From RPQJ01 sp963712815 (GTDB lineage Bacteria; Pseudomonadota; Gammaproteobacteria; Steroidobacterales; Steroidobacteraceae): a DNA stretch of 64,000 nucleotides. Each line of letters starts with the position of its first letter. Within the stretch, counting starts at the first letter, position 1. The position numbers and the translations under genes were made by a program. The notes below the pieces were generated by a model. The model did no database searches and was not told the origin of the DNA. It saw only the letters and a program-made list of their open reading frames with translations. Below, piece after piece: positions 19,886-31,031 of this stretch. The DNA lies in NCBI GenBank assembly GCA_963712815.1, contig CAVQJL010000012.1, forward strand, positions 1 to 64,000, given 5' to 3'.

Positions 19886-20512
19886 TCATGCCTCCCGCAG
19901 CCGGTCGGCGAGATTGAGCAGCATCGCCGCAGTGGCTCCCCAGATGTGCCGCTCGCCGTACGGGATGTCGTAGGTCGTGAATGAGTGGCCGGCGTAGATC
20001 CGCTGGCGTTCGACGCGATTGGCCGGGTCGAGCACGAACTCGAGTGGGACCTCGAAGGCGTCGTCGACCTCGGTCAGGTCGAGCTTGAGTTCAAAGTCGG
20101 GGCGCACGAACGCAACCGCCGGGGTGATCAGGAAACCGGTCAGCACGAGGTGATCGCGAAGGTACCCGGCCAGCGAGGCGCGATCCGGCGCGAGTCCGAT
20201 CTCCTCGCAGGCCTCGCGCAACGCCGCTTCCCACGGACCGGCGTCCTGCGCCTCGAGCTGCCCGCCCGGGAAGCTGATCTGCCCAGGATGCGCCTTGAGG
20301 TGCGCGGCTCGCCGCGTGAGCAGCACGGTGAGGCCAGCCGGTCGTTCCACCAGGGGCACCATCACTGCGGCGCGTTTCCATCGCTGCGGCAGGTGTCGGC
20401 GCAGCTCGACGATCTGCTCAGGCGAGAGATCGTGCGCCAGGCTCTCGAGCGGGTCGCCACCTGGCGCCGTGCCTTGCAGGCGGCGCTCGATGTGGTTCCG
20501 CAGGCTCGTCAC
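19886..20512 (-). CDS. nudL: CoA pyrophosphatase, NUDIX family (NudL-like)
   Basis: Predicted to cleave coenzyme A or its derivatives to 4'-phosphopantetheine and 3',5'-ADP. The protein (208 residues from the GTG start) contains the NudL-specific approach motif HLKAHPGQISFPGGQ followed by the NUDIX box, ending REACEEIGL. Two starts are possible. A TTG at 20527 directly abuts the fumC stop. The GTG at 20512 gives MTSLRNHIERR and has GGAG five bases upstream, so I prefer it. The gene sits between fumC and mazG with almost no spacing. Other NUDIX substrates cannot be excluded, but the upstream motif is distinctive. Confidence 0.88.
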   Translation of the reverse strand: MTSLRNHIERRLQGTAPGGDPLESLAHDLSPEQIVELRRHLPQRWKRAAVMVPLVERPAGLTVLLTRRAAHLKAHPGQISFPGGQLEAQDAGPWEAALREACEEIGLAPDRASLAGYLRDHLVLTGFLITPAVAFVRPDFELKLDLTEVDDAFEVPLEFVLDPANRVERQRIYAGHSFTTYDIPYGERHIWGATAAMLLNLADRLREA

Positions 20513-20527
20513 GCGCGCTCCGGCCAA

Positions 20528-21931
20528 TCAGTCCCCCGATCCCTGGCGGAGGCCGCCGCGCGTCAACGCGGCCGGGTCGAGAAGCTTCGCCAGGCGCTCG
20601 GGCGCGAGGTTGGTCATCTCGGCTGCGACCTCCCGGATGGGGCGCCCTTCCGCCAGTGCCCGCTTGGCGATCGCTGCCGCCTGGTCGTAGCCAATGACCG
20701 GGCTCAGTGCCGTGACCAGCATCGGGTTGCGGTCCAGCGCGGCCGAGATCTGGCGCGCATTGACCGCGAAGCCCGCGATGGCGCTTCTCCCGAGCATGCG
20801 TGCCGACGCGGCCAGCAGTTCGATGCTCTGCAGCAGGTTGTAGGCGATGACCGGCAGCATGACGTTGAGCTGGAACGCCCCCGATTGCCCGGCGACCGCC
20901 ACGGTGACGTCGTTGCCGATGACCTGCGCCGCAGCCATCGCCACCGCCTCCGGGACCACCGGGTTCACCTTGCCGGGCATGATGCTGCTGCCGGGCTGCA
21001 GCGCGGGCAGCGCGATCTCGCCGAGGCCGGCGAGCGGGCCGCTGTTCATCCAGCGCAGGTCGTTCGCGATCTTCATGAGCCCGACCGCGAGCGTGCGAAG
21101 CTGGCCGGAGGTCTCGACCGCGGTGTCCTGCGTCGCGACGGCGGCGAAGAGGTTCCGGCTCGGCTGCAGGTCGAGCCCGGTCTGCCGCGACAGGAGGGCC
21201 GCGGCGCGGACGGCAAACTGTGGCGGCGCGTTGATCCCCGTCCCGACTGCCGTGCCGCCTATGGCCAGCGCGTGCAGGCGCGGCCGCGTCGAATGCAGCC
21301 GCGCGATCCCGTCGTCCACCTGCGCGCGCCAGGCGCCGAGTTCCTGGCCGAGCGTGAGCGGCATGGCATCCATCAGGTGCGTGCGCCCGGTCTTGACCGT
21401 GTCGCCCACGTCGCCCGCCTTGCGCGCGATCGTCTCCGAGAGTTCCTTGAGAGCCGGCAGGAGGTTCTCGGACAGCGCGAGCGCAGCACCGACGTGTATG
21501 GCGGTCGGGATCACGTCGTTGCTGCTCTGGCTGCGATTGACGTGGTCGTTCGGGTGCACGGCGGTGCCGCCGGCGTACAGCGTGGCGAGCCGCGCGATGA
21601 CCTCGTTTGCGTTCATGTTGCTGCTGGTGCCGGAGCCGGTCTGAAACACGTCCACCGGGAAGTGGGCGTCGTGCCGGCCCTCGGCGACTTCGAGCGCGGC
21701 GCGCTGGATTGCGAAGCCGCGGACCTTGTCGATTTCGCCGAGCTCGAGGTTGGCGCCCGCGGCTGCCCACTTCACGAGCCCGAGCGCGCGCAGGAACCCG
21801 CGCGGCATCGGCAGGCCGCTCAACGGAAAATTCTGCACCGCGCGCTGGGTCTGCGGGCCCCAGAGGGCCTCGGCCGGCACGCGCAACTCACCCATGCTGT
21901 CGCGTTCGACGCGAAACTCGTTTGCGGCCAT
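20528..21931 (-). CDS. fumC: Fumarate hydratase, class II
   Basis: The heat-stable, iron-independent fumarase of the TCA cycle, interconverting fumarate and malate. The 467-residue product carries the aspartase/fumarase superfamily signature GSSIMPGKVNP, the VNRSQSSNDVIPTA substrate block and the TGSGTSSNMNANEV block. The start is an ATG at 21931 (MAANEFRVERDSMGEL). It is divergent from purB, another member of the same superfamily, across 86 bp, and heads the fumC-nudL-mazG-hrpA run. It complements icd, acnA, aceA and aceB elsewhere in the window. Confidence 0.97.
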   Translation of the reverse strand: MAANEFRVERDSMGELRVPAEALWGPQTQRAVQNFPLSGLPMPRGFLRALGLVKWAAAGANLELGEIDKVRGFAIQRAALEVAEGRHDAHFPVDVFQTGSGTSSNMNANEVIARLATLYAGGTAVHPNDHVNRSQSSNDVIPTAIHVGAALALSENLLPALKELSETIARKAGDVGDTVKTGRTHLMDAMPLTLGQELGAWRAQVDDGIARLHSTRPRLHALAIGGTAVGTGINAPPQFAVRAAALLSRQTGLDLQPSRNLFAAVATQDTAVETSGQLRTLAVGLMKIANDLRWMNSGPLAGLGEIALPALQPGSSIMPGKVNPVVPEAVAMAAAQVIGNDVTVAVAGQSGAFQLNVMLPVIAYNLLQSIELLAASARMLGRSAIAGFAVNARQISAALDRNPMLVTALSPVIGYDQAAAIAKRALAEGRPIREVAAEMTNLAPERLAKLLDPAALTRGGLRQGSGD

Positions 21932-21980
21932 GCCATCGCGCTCCGAAGGGCTGCGCAGGCGCCGTGCCGCGGGCCTGCGG

Positions 21981-21986
21981 TATGAT
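21981..21986 (+). promoter_or_regulatory. Candidate -10 element for purB
   Basis: TATGAT lies 31 bases before the purB ATG in the 86-bp fumC/purB divergent gap. No recognisable -35 stands at the right distance, so support is modest. Confidence 0.3.
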
Positions 21987-22017
21987 CCCGGGATCCTAAC
22001 ACCTCCCGGAAAAAGGC

Positions 22018-23385
22018 ATGAGCCTGACCTCCCTCACGGCGTTGTCCCCGGTGGACGGTCGCTACGCGGCGCGCTGCGACGAACTGCGTGCCCTGTTCAG
22101 CGAGTCCGGCCTCATCGGCGCGCGCGTGCGCGTCGAGGTCGCCTGGCTTCACGCCCTCGCCGCTCCGGGCGGCCTCGCCGAGATGCGGGGGCTCGCCGAA
22201 TCGGATCTCGCGGTCGCCTCACAGACCGCCGCGCAGTTCAGCGAGGCGGACGCGCTCGAGGTCAAGGCGATCGAGCGCGAGACCAACCACGACGTCAAGG
22301 CGGTGGAGTACTTCCTCAAGCGTCGCCTCGGTGCCCATGCGTCCTGGACCTCGCGCCTCGAGTTCGTGCACTTCGCCTGCACCTCGGAGGACGTCAACAA
22401 CCTCGCATACGGCCTGCTGGCGCGGGAGGCTCGCGACAGCATCCTGCTGCCGCGACTCGAATCGCTGACCGAGGTTCTGCGGGCCATGGCGCATGCCCAC
22501 GCGGACGACGCAATGATGTCGCGCACGCACGGTCAGCCGGCCACGCCCACCACGCTCGGCAAGGAAGTCGCCGTTTTCGTCCACCGCCTCCGGCTGGCGC
22601 GGGAGACCTTCGCGCGTGTCCCCGTTCGCGGCAAGATCAACGGCGCCGTCGGCAACTTCAATGCTCACGTGGCGGCTTGCCCCGACGTCGACTGGCCTTC
22701 ACTCGGCTGCCGCCTCGTCGAGTCGCTGGGCCTCGAGTGGAATCCGTACACGACGCAGATCGAGCCACACGACTGGATGGCCGAGTACTTCGACGCCCTG
22801 GCCCGCTGCAACACGGTGCTGCTCGACCTGTGCCGCGACTTCTGGGGCTACATCTCGCTCGGCTATTTCCGCCAGAAGGTGGTCGCGGGCGAAGTCGGCT
22901 CCTCGACCATGCCGCACAAGGTCAACCCGATCGACTTCGAGAACGCCGAGGGCAACCTCGGACTCGCCAACGCACTGCTGCGCTTCATGGCCGACAAGTT
23001 GCCGGTGTCCCGTTGGCAGCGCGACCTGACCGATTCCACCGTCCAGCGCAATATCGGCGTGGCGCTCGCACACTCGGACGTCGCCGTGCAGTCGGTGGCG
23101 CGCGGACTCGCGCGGCTCGAGGTCGACCACGCGCGCCTCGGGGCCGATCTAGAGGCGAACTGGGAGCTGCTCGCCGAGCCCATTCAGACCGTGATGCGCC
23201 GCTACGCAGTGCCGGAGGCCTACGAGCAGCTCAAGGAGCTGACGCGCGGCCGTCGTGTCGACGCCGGCGCCGTCGCCGAGTTCGTGGCGCGGCTGCCCAT
23301 CCCGGCCAGCGAGAAAGAACGCCTGCGCGCCCTGACTCCGGCGACCTATGTCGGTCTCGCGGCTCGACTGGCGCGGGGCGTGTGA
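22018..23385 (+). CDS. purB: Adenylosuccinate lyase
   Basis: It catalyses two steps of purine synthesis: SAICAR to AICAR, and adenylosuccinate to AMP, releasing fumarate each time. The 455-residue product starts MSLTSLTALSPVDGRYAAR and contains TSEDVNNLAYGL, SRTHGQPATPTTLGKE, the QIEPHDWMAEYFD block and the superfamily signature GSSTMPHKVNPIDFEN. This is the E. coli-type PurB with the late RWQRDLTDSTVQRN block. A GNAT gene begins five bases after its stop, so purB probably heads a plus-strand operon. Confidence 0.97.
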   Translation: MSLTSLTALSPVDGRYAARCDELRALFSESGLIGARVRVEVAWLHALAAPGGLAEMRGLAESDLAVASQTAAQFSEADALEVKAIERETNHDVKAVEYFLKRRLGAHASWTSRLEFVHFACTSEDVNNLAYGLLAREARDSILLPRLESLTEVLRAMAHAHADDAMMSRTHGQPATPTTLGKEVAVFVHRLRLARETFARVPVRGKINGAVGNFNAHVAACPDVDWPSLGCRLVESLGLEWNPYTTQIEPHDWMAEYFDALARCNTVLLDLCRDFWGYISLGYFRQKVVAGEVGSSTMPHKVNPIDFENAEGNLGLANALLRFMADKLPVSRWQRDLTDSTVQRNIGVALAHSDVAVQSVARGLARLEVDHARLGADLEANWELLAEPIQTVMRRYAVPEAYEQLKELTRGRRVDAGAVAEFVARLPIPASEKERLRALTPATYVGLAARLARGV

Positions 23386-23389
23386 GGCC

Positions 23390-23890
23390 GTGGCGGACCC
23401 GGCAGACTCCGTCGTGCTGCGCCCCGCGAGCTGGCAGCGCGACCGGGACCGGCTGCAGTTCGTGCGCCGCCGCGTGTTCGTCGAGGAGCAGGGCGTGCCG
23501 GAGGTCGAAGAGTGGGACGCGGCCGACCTGAGCGCCGTCCATGTGCTGGCCGTCGTCGCAGACCGTGACCCGGTCGGCACCGGGCGGCTGGAGCCTGGCG
23601 GGAAAATCGGCCGCGTGGCGGTGCTTCGGGAGTGGCGCGGCAGCGGAGTCGGCGGGCAGATCATGCGCCACCTCGTGAACCAGGCCACAGAATTGGGCTT
23701 GGAGGCGGTTTATCTTCACGCCCAGACAACCGCCACCGGCTTCTACCGGCGGCTGGGCTTCCGGGCCGAAGGGCCCGTCTTTGACGAGGTTGGCATACCG
23801 CACGTGCGGATGCGCCTGGGGATCGAGCGACGCAATGGTAACCAGACCCGACGGCAGCAGCACGAGGAGCATCCTCTCGACACTCGATGA
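23390..23890 (+). CDS. GNAT-family N-acetyltransferase
   Basis: An acetyl-CoA-dependent acetyltransferase of unknown substrate, resembling the ElaA/YjcF-like group. The 166-residue product (GTG start at 23390) has the conserved amino-terminal FVRRRVFVEEQGVPEVEEWD motif. The acetyl-CoA-binding loop follows as VLREWRGSGVGGQIM, where R/Q-x-x-G-x-G/A is intact, and then a FYRRLGF helix. A start at 23348 is also open but would overlap purB by 38 bases. The carboxy terminus after RMRLGIE overlaps the next gene by 56 bases. The position directly after purB is common in related gammaproteobacteria. Confidence 0.82.
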   Translation: MADPADSVVLRPASWQRDRDRLQFVRRRVFVEEQGVPEVEEWDAADLSAVHVLAVVADRDPVGTGRLEPGGKIGRVAVLREWRGSGVGGQIMRHLVNQATELGLEAVYLHAQTTATGFYRRLGFRAEGPVFDEVGIPHVRMRLGIERRNGNQTRRQQHEEHPLDTR

Positions 23891-24341
23891 ATATCGGGCT
23901 GCGGTCGCCGAGCTCGCGACGCGGGCGCAGCGCTCGCTGTCCATCTACACCCCGAACCTCGAGCCGCTGCTCTATGACCAGGACTGCTTCCTCGAACCCG
24001 TCAAGCGGCTCGTGCTGGCCCGGGGGCATGCGCGCCTGCGCGTCCTGATCTCCGATCCGGCCCGTGCCGCCCGCGAGGGTAATCGCTTCATGCAAATGGC
24101 CCGTCGCCTGACGAGCTTCATCGAACTGCGCAACGTGCCGCCGGAGTTCCGCAACAACCCGGCCTCCTTCATCGTCGCCGACGACCGGGCGATCGCCTAT
24201 CGCCAGCAGGCGACCCGCTGGGACGGCATCGTCGAATTCGACGACCAGGCGATTGTCCGCCGGCACCTCGCCTACTTCGACGAGGTGTGGGCCGTGAGCC
24301 TGATCCAGCCCGAGCTTCGGGCGACCGCGATTGACTTCTGA
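23835..24341 (+). CDS. Conserved protein of unknown function (168 aa)
   Basis: I do not recognise a characterised family. The 168-residue product (ATG at 23835, MVTRPDGSSTRS) is soluble, without signal peptide or membrane segment. It has an ordered alpha/beta look: SLSIYTPNLEPLLYDQDCF, ARLRVLISDPARA, NPASFIVADDRAIAYRQ and IVEFDDQAIVRRHLAYFDEVW. The IYTPNLE and VADDRAIAYR stretches recall the phospholipase D-like fold, but no HKD catalytic motif is present. It overlaps the GNAT gene by 56 bases and lies directly upstream of nudJ. It seems to be part of a conserved purB-GNAT-X-nudJ-mnmA neighbourhood. Confidence 0.75.
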   Translation: MVTRPDGSSTRSILSTLDEYRAAVAELATRAQRSLSIYTPNLEPLLYDQDCFLEPVKRLVLARGHARLRVLISDPARAAREGNRFMQMARRLTSFIELRNVPPEFRNNPASFIVADDRAIAYRQQATRWDGIVEFDDQAIVRRHLAYFDEVWAVSLIQPELRATAIDF

Positions 24342-24368
24342 CGGTTCCGTTGCCCCAACCCGTTTCCC

Positions 24369-24374
24369 TATACT
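24369..24374 (+). promoter_or_regulatory. -10 element immediately before nudJ (probable leaderless start)
   Basis: TATACT ends seven bases before the nudJ ATG at 24382, with no Shine-Dalgarno between. Transcription would begin at or one base before the start codon. A weak TTCCGT at 24345-24350 is the only -35-like hexamer at suitable spacing (18 bp). Confidence 0.45.
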
Positions 24375-24381
24375 TGCGGGC

Positions 24382-24858
24382 ATGACCTGGAAGCCCGACG
24401 TGACCGTCGCCGCCGTTGCGCAACGCGACGGCCGCTTCCTGTTCGTCGAGGAGCGTTCCGGAGGACGCGTAGTCCTCAACCAGCCGGCCGGGCATCTCGA
24501 GGACGGCGAAACCTTCCTGGAGGCGGTCGTGCGGGAGACGCTCGAGGAAACCGCCTGGCGCTTCGAGCCGCATGCGGTCGTGGGCGTCTACGTCTGGCGC
24601 AGGCCCCAGACGGCCCGGACATTCCTCCGCGTCGCCTTCAGTGGCGAGCTTCGGGACCACGACCCCAGCCGTCCGCTCGACCGCGGCATCCTGCGGACCC
24701 GCTGGCTGACCCGCGAGCAACTGCAGGAGCCGCGCCTGCGGCTGCGCAGCCCGCTCGTCACGCAGTGCCTGGACGACTATCTCGCCGGTGCCCGCTATCC
24801 CCTCTCGCTCATCAGCCATCTCATCGACGCGCCCGTCTCGCTCGCGGCGAGCGGCTGA
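24382..24858 (+). CDS. nudJ: NUDIX hydrolase, NudJ-like phosphatase
   Basis: A NudJ-type NUDIX hydrolase; the E. coli enzyme releases phosphate from thiamine pyrophosphate, HMP-pyrophosphate and nucleoside di- and triphosphates. The 158-residue product starts MTWKPDVTVAAVAQRDGRF and has the characteristic FVEERSGGRVVLNQPAGHLE lead-in. The NUDIX box GHLEDGETFLEAVVRETLEE follows with its Glu residues intact, and the carboxy-terminal YPLSLI motif is typical of this clade. It lies 33 bases upstream of mnmA, as in E. coli, where nudJ and mnmA are adjacent. Confidence 0.9.
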   Translation: MTWKPDVTVAAVAQRDGRFLFVEERSGGRVVLNQPAGHLEDGETFLEAVVRETLEETAWRFEPHAVVGVYVWRRPQTARTFLRVAFSGELRDHDPSRPLDRGILRTRWLTREQLQEPRLRLRSPLVTQCLDDYLAGARYPLSLISHLIDAPVSLAASG

Positions 24859-24878
24859 GCCTGCCGCCGGGCCGGCGT

Positions 24879-24884
24879 TACAAT
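24879..24884 (+). promoter_or_regulatory. -10 element immediately before mnmA (probable leaderless start)
   Basis: TACAAT lies seven bases before the mnmA ATG at 24892 in the 33-bp gap after nudJ, with no Shine-Dalgarno. The predicted transcript would start at the initiation codon. Confidence 0.45.
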
Positions 24885-24891
24885 CGCGCCC

Positions 24892-26001
24892 ATGACCGAG
24901 GCGCAGCGAGTGGTCCTCGCCCTCTCCGGCGGCGTGGACTCCGCCGTCGCGGCCGCGCTCCTCAAGGACGCGGGCCACGACGTGCACGCGCTCTTCATGC
25001 GCAACTGGGACGACGACGAGGACGGCTACTGCACGGCCGCCGCTGACCTGCAGGACGCACGGGCCGTCTGCGAGTCGCTCGACCTGCCGCTGCACACGGT
25101 CAATTTCTCGGGCGAATACCGCGAGCGGGTCTTCGCGCACTTCCTCGACGAATTGCGCGCCGGTCGCACACCGAACCCGGACGTTGCCTGCAACCGCGAG
25201 ATCAAGTTCGGCGTGTGCTTCGAGCACGCGCGCCGTCTCGGCGCGCGGTGGTTCGCGACCGGACACTACGCGAGATCGGCCATCGTGGACGACCAGCCGC
25301 GGCTGCTGCGAGCGGCCGACCGCGGCAAGGACCAGACGTATTTCCTGCACACCGTGCCCGGTGCGTTGCTCGCCCGCACGCTGTTCCCGATCGGCGGCCT
25401 GGCCAAGGCCGAGGTCCGTCGCATTGCCCACGAGCGCGCGCTGCCCGTGCACGACAAGCGCGACAGCACCGGCATCTGCTTTGTCGGCGAGCGGCCGTTC
25501 GCGGAATTCCTGGCCGGGTACCTGCCCGCCCGCCCAGGGCCGATCGAGACGGTGGACGGTCGCGTCGTCGGCGAGCACCGCGGCCTGATGTACTACACGC
25601 TGGGCCAGCGACAGGGCCTGCGGCTCGGCGGGGTGCGCGGGGCGGCGGAGGCTCCGTGGTACGTGGCCCGCAAGGACCTCGGCCGGAACGTCCTCGTGGT
25701 TACCCAGCACCACGACGACCCGAGCCTGATGTGCCGGGAGTTCGCGACGGAGCCTGCCCACTGGATCGCCGGCGCCCCGCCGGCCGCGGGATTCTCCTGC
25801 ACGGTCAGGACCCGACACCGCCAGCTGGACCAGGCCTGCCGCGTGAACTTGCTGCCCGGCGGTGGCTGCCGCGTCGCCACGGCACAACTCCAGAGGGCCG
25901 TCACCCCCGGCCAGTCGGCCGTGTTCTACGACGGGGAGACCTGCCTCGGCGGCGGGGTGATCGCGTACCTGGGCCCGGCTGCTGACGCAGGGTGCCCCTG
26001 A
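24892..26001 (+). CDS. mnmA: tRNA-specific 2-thiouridylase
   Basis: MnmA thiolates position 2 of wobble uridine 34 in tRNA-Lys, -Glu and -Gln, taking sulfur from the Tus relay. The 369-residue product has the PP-loop SGGVDS at residues 12-17, nucleophile Cys100 in NPDVACNRE and persulfide Cys196 in DSTGICFVGE, plus the late block TLGQRQGLRLGG. The ATG at 24892 is immediately preceded by a -10 element. The acnA promoter lies across and just beyond its stop, so acnA is probably expressed from its own start site. Confidence 0.97.
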   Translation: MTEAQRVVLALSGGVDSAVAAALLKDAGHDVHALFMRNWDDDEDGYCTAAADLQDARAVCESLDLPLHTVNFSGEYRERVFAHFLDELRAGRTPNPDVACNREIKFGVCFEHARRLGARWFATGHYARSAIVDDQPRLLRAADRGKDQTYFLHTVPGALLARTLFPIGGLAKAEVRRIAHERALPVHDKRDSTGICFVGERPFAEFLAGYLPARPGPIETVDGRVVGEHRGLMYYTLGQRQGLRLGGVRGAAEAPWYVARKDLGRNVLVVTQHHDDPSLMCREFATEPAHWIAGAPPAAGFSCTVRTRHRQLDQACRVNLLPGGGCRVATAQLQRAVTPGQSAVFYDGETCLGGGVIAYLGPAADAGCP

Positions 26002-26006
26002 ATCGC

Positions 26007-26012
26007 TATAAT
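26007..26012 (+). promoter_or_regulatory. Consensus -10 hexamer for acnA
   Basis: A perfect TATAAT lies just after the mnmA stop and 39 bases before the acnA ATG. A TGACGC sequence 18 bp upstream is a poor -35. The resulting 5' leader contains a good Shine-Dalgarno (CGGAGG, five bases before the ATG at 26052), unlike the leaderless-looking neighbours. Confidence 0.55.
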
Positions 26013-26051
26013 CCGCGGTTACGTCGGGCCAGTACGTCTCCCGGAGGTTCC

Positions 26052-28745
<2,694 letters not shown>

Positions 28746-28779
28746 GGCGGACCGGGTCTCGGTTCGGGGTCTGGGGACG

Positions 28780-29538
28780 ATGCAGATCCGCTCCCCTGCC
28801 CCTGTGCCAGAGATCATCCGGCGCGCCGCGGACGCGCTCGCTACGGCCCGGCACGTCTGCGTGCTGACGGGCGCAGGGATTTCCGCGGAGAGCGGCATTC
28901 CCACCTTCCGCGATGCCCAGGAAGGATTGTGGGCGAACTACGACCCGCTCGATCTCGCCACGCCCGAGGGCTTCGAGCGCGACCCGGAACTCGTCTGGCG
29001 CTGGTACGAATGGCGTCGTGATCTCATTCGACGGGCCGAGCCCAATCCCGGCCACCACGCGCTCGCGGCGCTCGCGCGCCGCGTTCCGCGCCTGACGCTC
29101 GTCACCCAGAACGTCGACGGCCTGCACCAGCGTGCCGGCAGCCCGGACGTGATCGAGTACCACGGCAACATCCTGCGCGACCGCTGCACGGCCGAGAAAG
29201 TCGTCGTCGAGCGATCCAGGGACGCGGGCGGAGGGTTGCCTCGCTGTGCCTCCTGCGGGAGCCTGTTGCGGCCGGATGTCGTCTGGTTCGGCGAGGCGAT
29301 CCCGAACGCGGCGATGCTGCAGGCCGACGCAGCCGCATCTGGCTGCGACGCATTCCTCGCGATCGGCACGTCCGCGCTGGTGTACCCGGCCGCCGGCCTT
29401 CCCGGGATCGCGCTGCACAGGCGCGCACCGGTCATCGAGGTGAACCCGGAGGCCACCGACCTGACGCCCCGCGCCGACCTCGTGCTGCGCGGGCCCTCCG
29501 GGGTCGTGCTGCCGGCGCTGCTCAGGGCGATGGCCTAG
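28780..29538 (+). CDS. NAD-dependent protein deacylase, sirtuin (CobB-like)
   Basis: It removes acetyl, and probably succinyl, groups from protein lysines using NAD. The 252-residue product shows GAGISAESGIPTFRD (31-45), TQNVDGLHQRAG, and catalytic His128 in EYHGN. It has three zinc-site Cys (136, 156, 159), as in E. coli CobB. Tyr76 and Arg79 occur in the Y-x-x-R arrangement associated with binding acidic acyl groups such as succinyl-lysine. The start is the ATG at 28780, 34 bases after acnA, so it may be co-transcribed with this TCA gene. Its stop codon overlaps the convergent porin stop. Confidence 0.92.
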   Translation: MQIRSPAPVPEIIRRAADALATARHVCVLTGAGISAESGIPTFRDAQEGLWANYDPLDLATPEGFERDPELVWRWYEWRRDLIRRAEPNPGHHALAALARRVPRLTLVTQNVDGLHQRAGSPDVIEYHGNILRDRCTAEKVVVERSRDAGGGLPRCASCGSLLRPDVVWFGEAIPNAAMLQADAAASGCDAFLAIGTSALVYPAAGLPGIALHRRAPVIEVNPEATDLTPRADLVLRGPSGVVLPALLRAMA

Positions 29539-31013
29539 AAACTCAGCATGAGGTCGGTCGTGAAGACCCAGCCGTCGCCGCCCACGATGAACGGCACGCT
29601 GGAATAGCCGACCGGCGAGCGGTCCAGGTAGAGGCCCTGGAGATTGACGCGCAACTCGCGACGCTTCATCGGGAACCAGTTGAGGCCGATCGCCGTGTCC
29701 CAGGGGTCGCCGTACTCGCCGAAGATCTTCGAGCCCGACACGTAGGCCTGAAGCGTACCCGGCACCAGCATCGTGGAACCCTGCAGCTGGAAGCCGTGGT
29801 CGAACAGATCGTCGACAGGAATCTCGCCCACGACAGTGAAATCATCGACCTGGCGCCAGTAGTACTCCCCGTCGAGGGACCAGCCGCGGTACTTGAATCC
29901 TGCGCTGGCCGCGGCCATCTGGTAGGTCGCCTTCCTGATCTGTCCATCGGTCGCGAACGCGCCGGGCTGGAAGATCCTCGTACCGTCCGAGAGACGAATC
30001 TGGCTGTTCTCGAAATCGTTCACGCCGGGCTGGCTCTGACTGTCCTCGCGGCTGCGCGTGAAATGCAGGCTGAACAGGGTCGCGAGGTCCTCGTGGTGCT
30101 CGAAGTCGCCGAAGCCCTCGCCCGGCCCGTACTCACCGGTGGTCGGCATCCACCACAGCGCGCCCGAAAACGTGTTCATGTCGCCGTCAAGCTGACCGGC
30201 GTCGATGCCGAGCTGGCTCAGGTTGTTGCCGACCATGACGCGATAGCGCAGCTCGTCGGTCAGGTTGCCCCATGCCCAGACGCCGGTCGTGTAGGAGCCG
30301 CGGAAGAACTCGTCGCCAATGGTCCGATGGTCCACCCGCAGCCAGTTCGGAAAGGTGTAGTTCGTGGAGCGGGTCGAGGGCAGCGCTCCAATGCCTCCGG
30401 CGAGACTGAACGCGTCGTTGAAGCGATAGCTGAGGTTGCCCGCCACGACGACCTGCGCGGACTGCCCCTGGCTTGTATTGGAGGTCCAAGTGTAGAAAAG
30501 GTAGCGGAAGTCCGGATCGAACAGCCAGCCCTTGAAACTCAGGTTGACCTTCTGCAGCTGCATGTCCTGTCGGAGGCGGAGATCCTGCGTGCGCCCGAAC
30601 GAATCCGTGAAACTGTCCTCGAGTGCCCGCTGGTTGAGGTAGCGCACGTAGGAAAAGACGCTGAAATCGACCTCGCCGGCCTCGGTGCGTGCGAGCACCA
30701 TGCCCTTGCCGCGGTCGTAGCTGCCCCACCGCGCCGGGGTTGCGGCCGGCTCCGGCGGAGCGACCGTCGCCGCACTGGGCTCGGGCGCGACCAGTGCAGG
30801 CGCGGCGCCCGCGCCGTCGCCGCCTCGTTCGGCCTCGAGTTGCTCGATCCGGCGGTCCCGCTCCTCGATCATCTGCTCGAGTTTCTGCTGTCGCTGCTCG
30901 AGCGCGCGCAGGCGCTGCTCGACGGAGTCGCCGGCTTCCGCGGCCGCAGCCGCCGGGCCCGCGAGCATCTGCACAGCCGCGATTGCCGCCACACTGGATT
31001 GCCTGAGGTTCAT
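29535..31013 (-). CDS. Outer-membrane beta-barrel porin (phosphate-selective porin O/P-like)
   Basis: Predicted to form a beta-barrel channel in the outer membrane; the substrate is unknown. The 492-residue protein has a Sec signal (MNLRQSSVAAIAAVQMLAG then AAAAAEAG), a coiled coil at about 29-64 (SVEQRLRALEQRQQKLEQ), and a Pro/Ala-rich linker. A long barrel of alternating aromatic strands follows, including FDPDFRYLFYTWTSN and YRGWSLDGEYYWRQ. It ends in Phe (TTDLMLSF), the usual outer-membrane assembly signal. It is the third of three consecutive exported proteins on this strand, 18 bases after the amidohydrolase. The amino-terminal coiled coil resembles those used for trimerisation or cell-wall contact. 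Confidence 0.82.
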   Translation of the reverse strand: MNLRQSSVAAIAAVQMLAGPAAAAAEAGDSVEQRLRALEQRQQKLEQMIEERDRRIEQLEAERGGDGAGAAPALVAPEPSAATVAPPEPAATPARWGSYDRGKGMVLARTEAGEVDFSVFSYVRYLNQRALEDSFTDSFGRTQDLRLRQDMQLQKVNLSFKGWLFDPDFRYLFYTWTSNTSQGQSAQVVVAGNLSYRFNDAFSLAGGIGALPSTRSTNYTFPNWLRVDHRTIGDEFFRGSYTTGVWAWGNLTDELRYRVMVGNNLSQLGIDAGQLDGDMNTFSGALWWMPTTGEYGPGEGFGDFEHHEDLATLFSLHFTRSREDSQSQPGVNDFENSQIRLSDGTRIFQPGAFATDGQIRKATYQMAAASAGFKYRGWSLDGEYYWRQVDDFTVVGEIPVDDLFDHGFQLQGSTMLVPGTLQAYVSGSKIFGEYGDPWDTAIGLNWFPMKRRELRVNLQGLYLDRSPVGYSSVPFIVGGDGWVFTTDLMLSF

Positions 31014-31031
31014 CGAAGGCTCCCTATCGGG

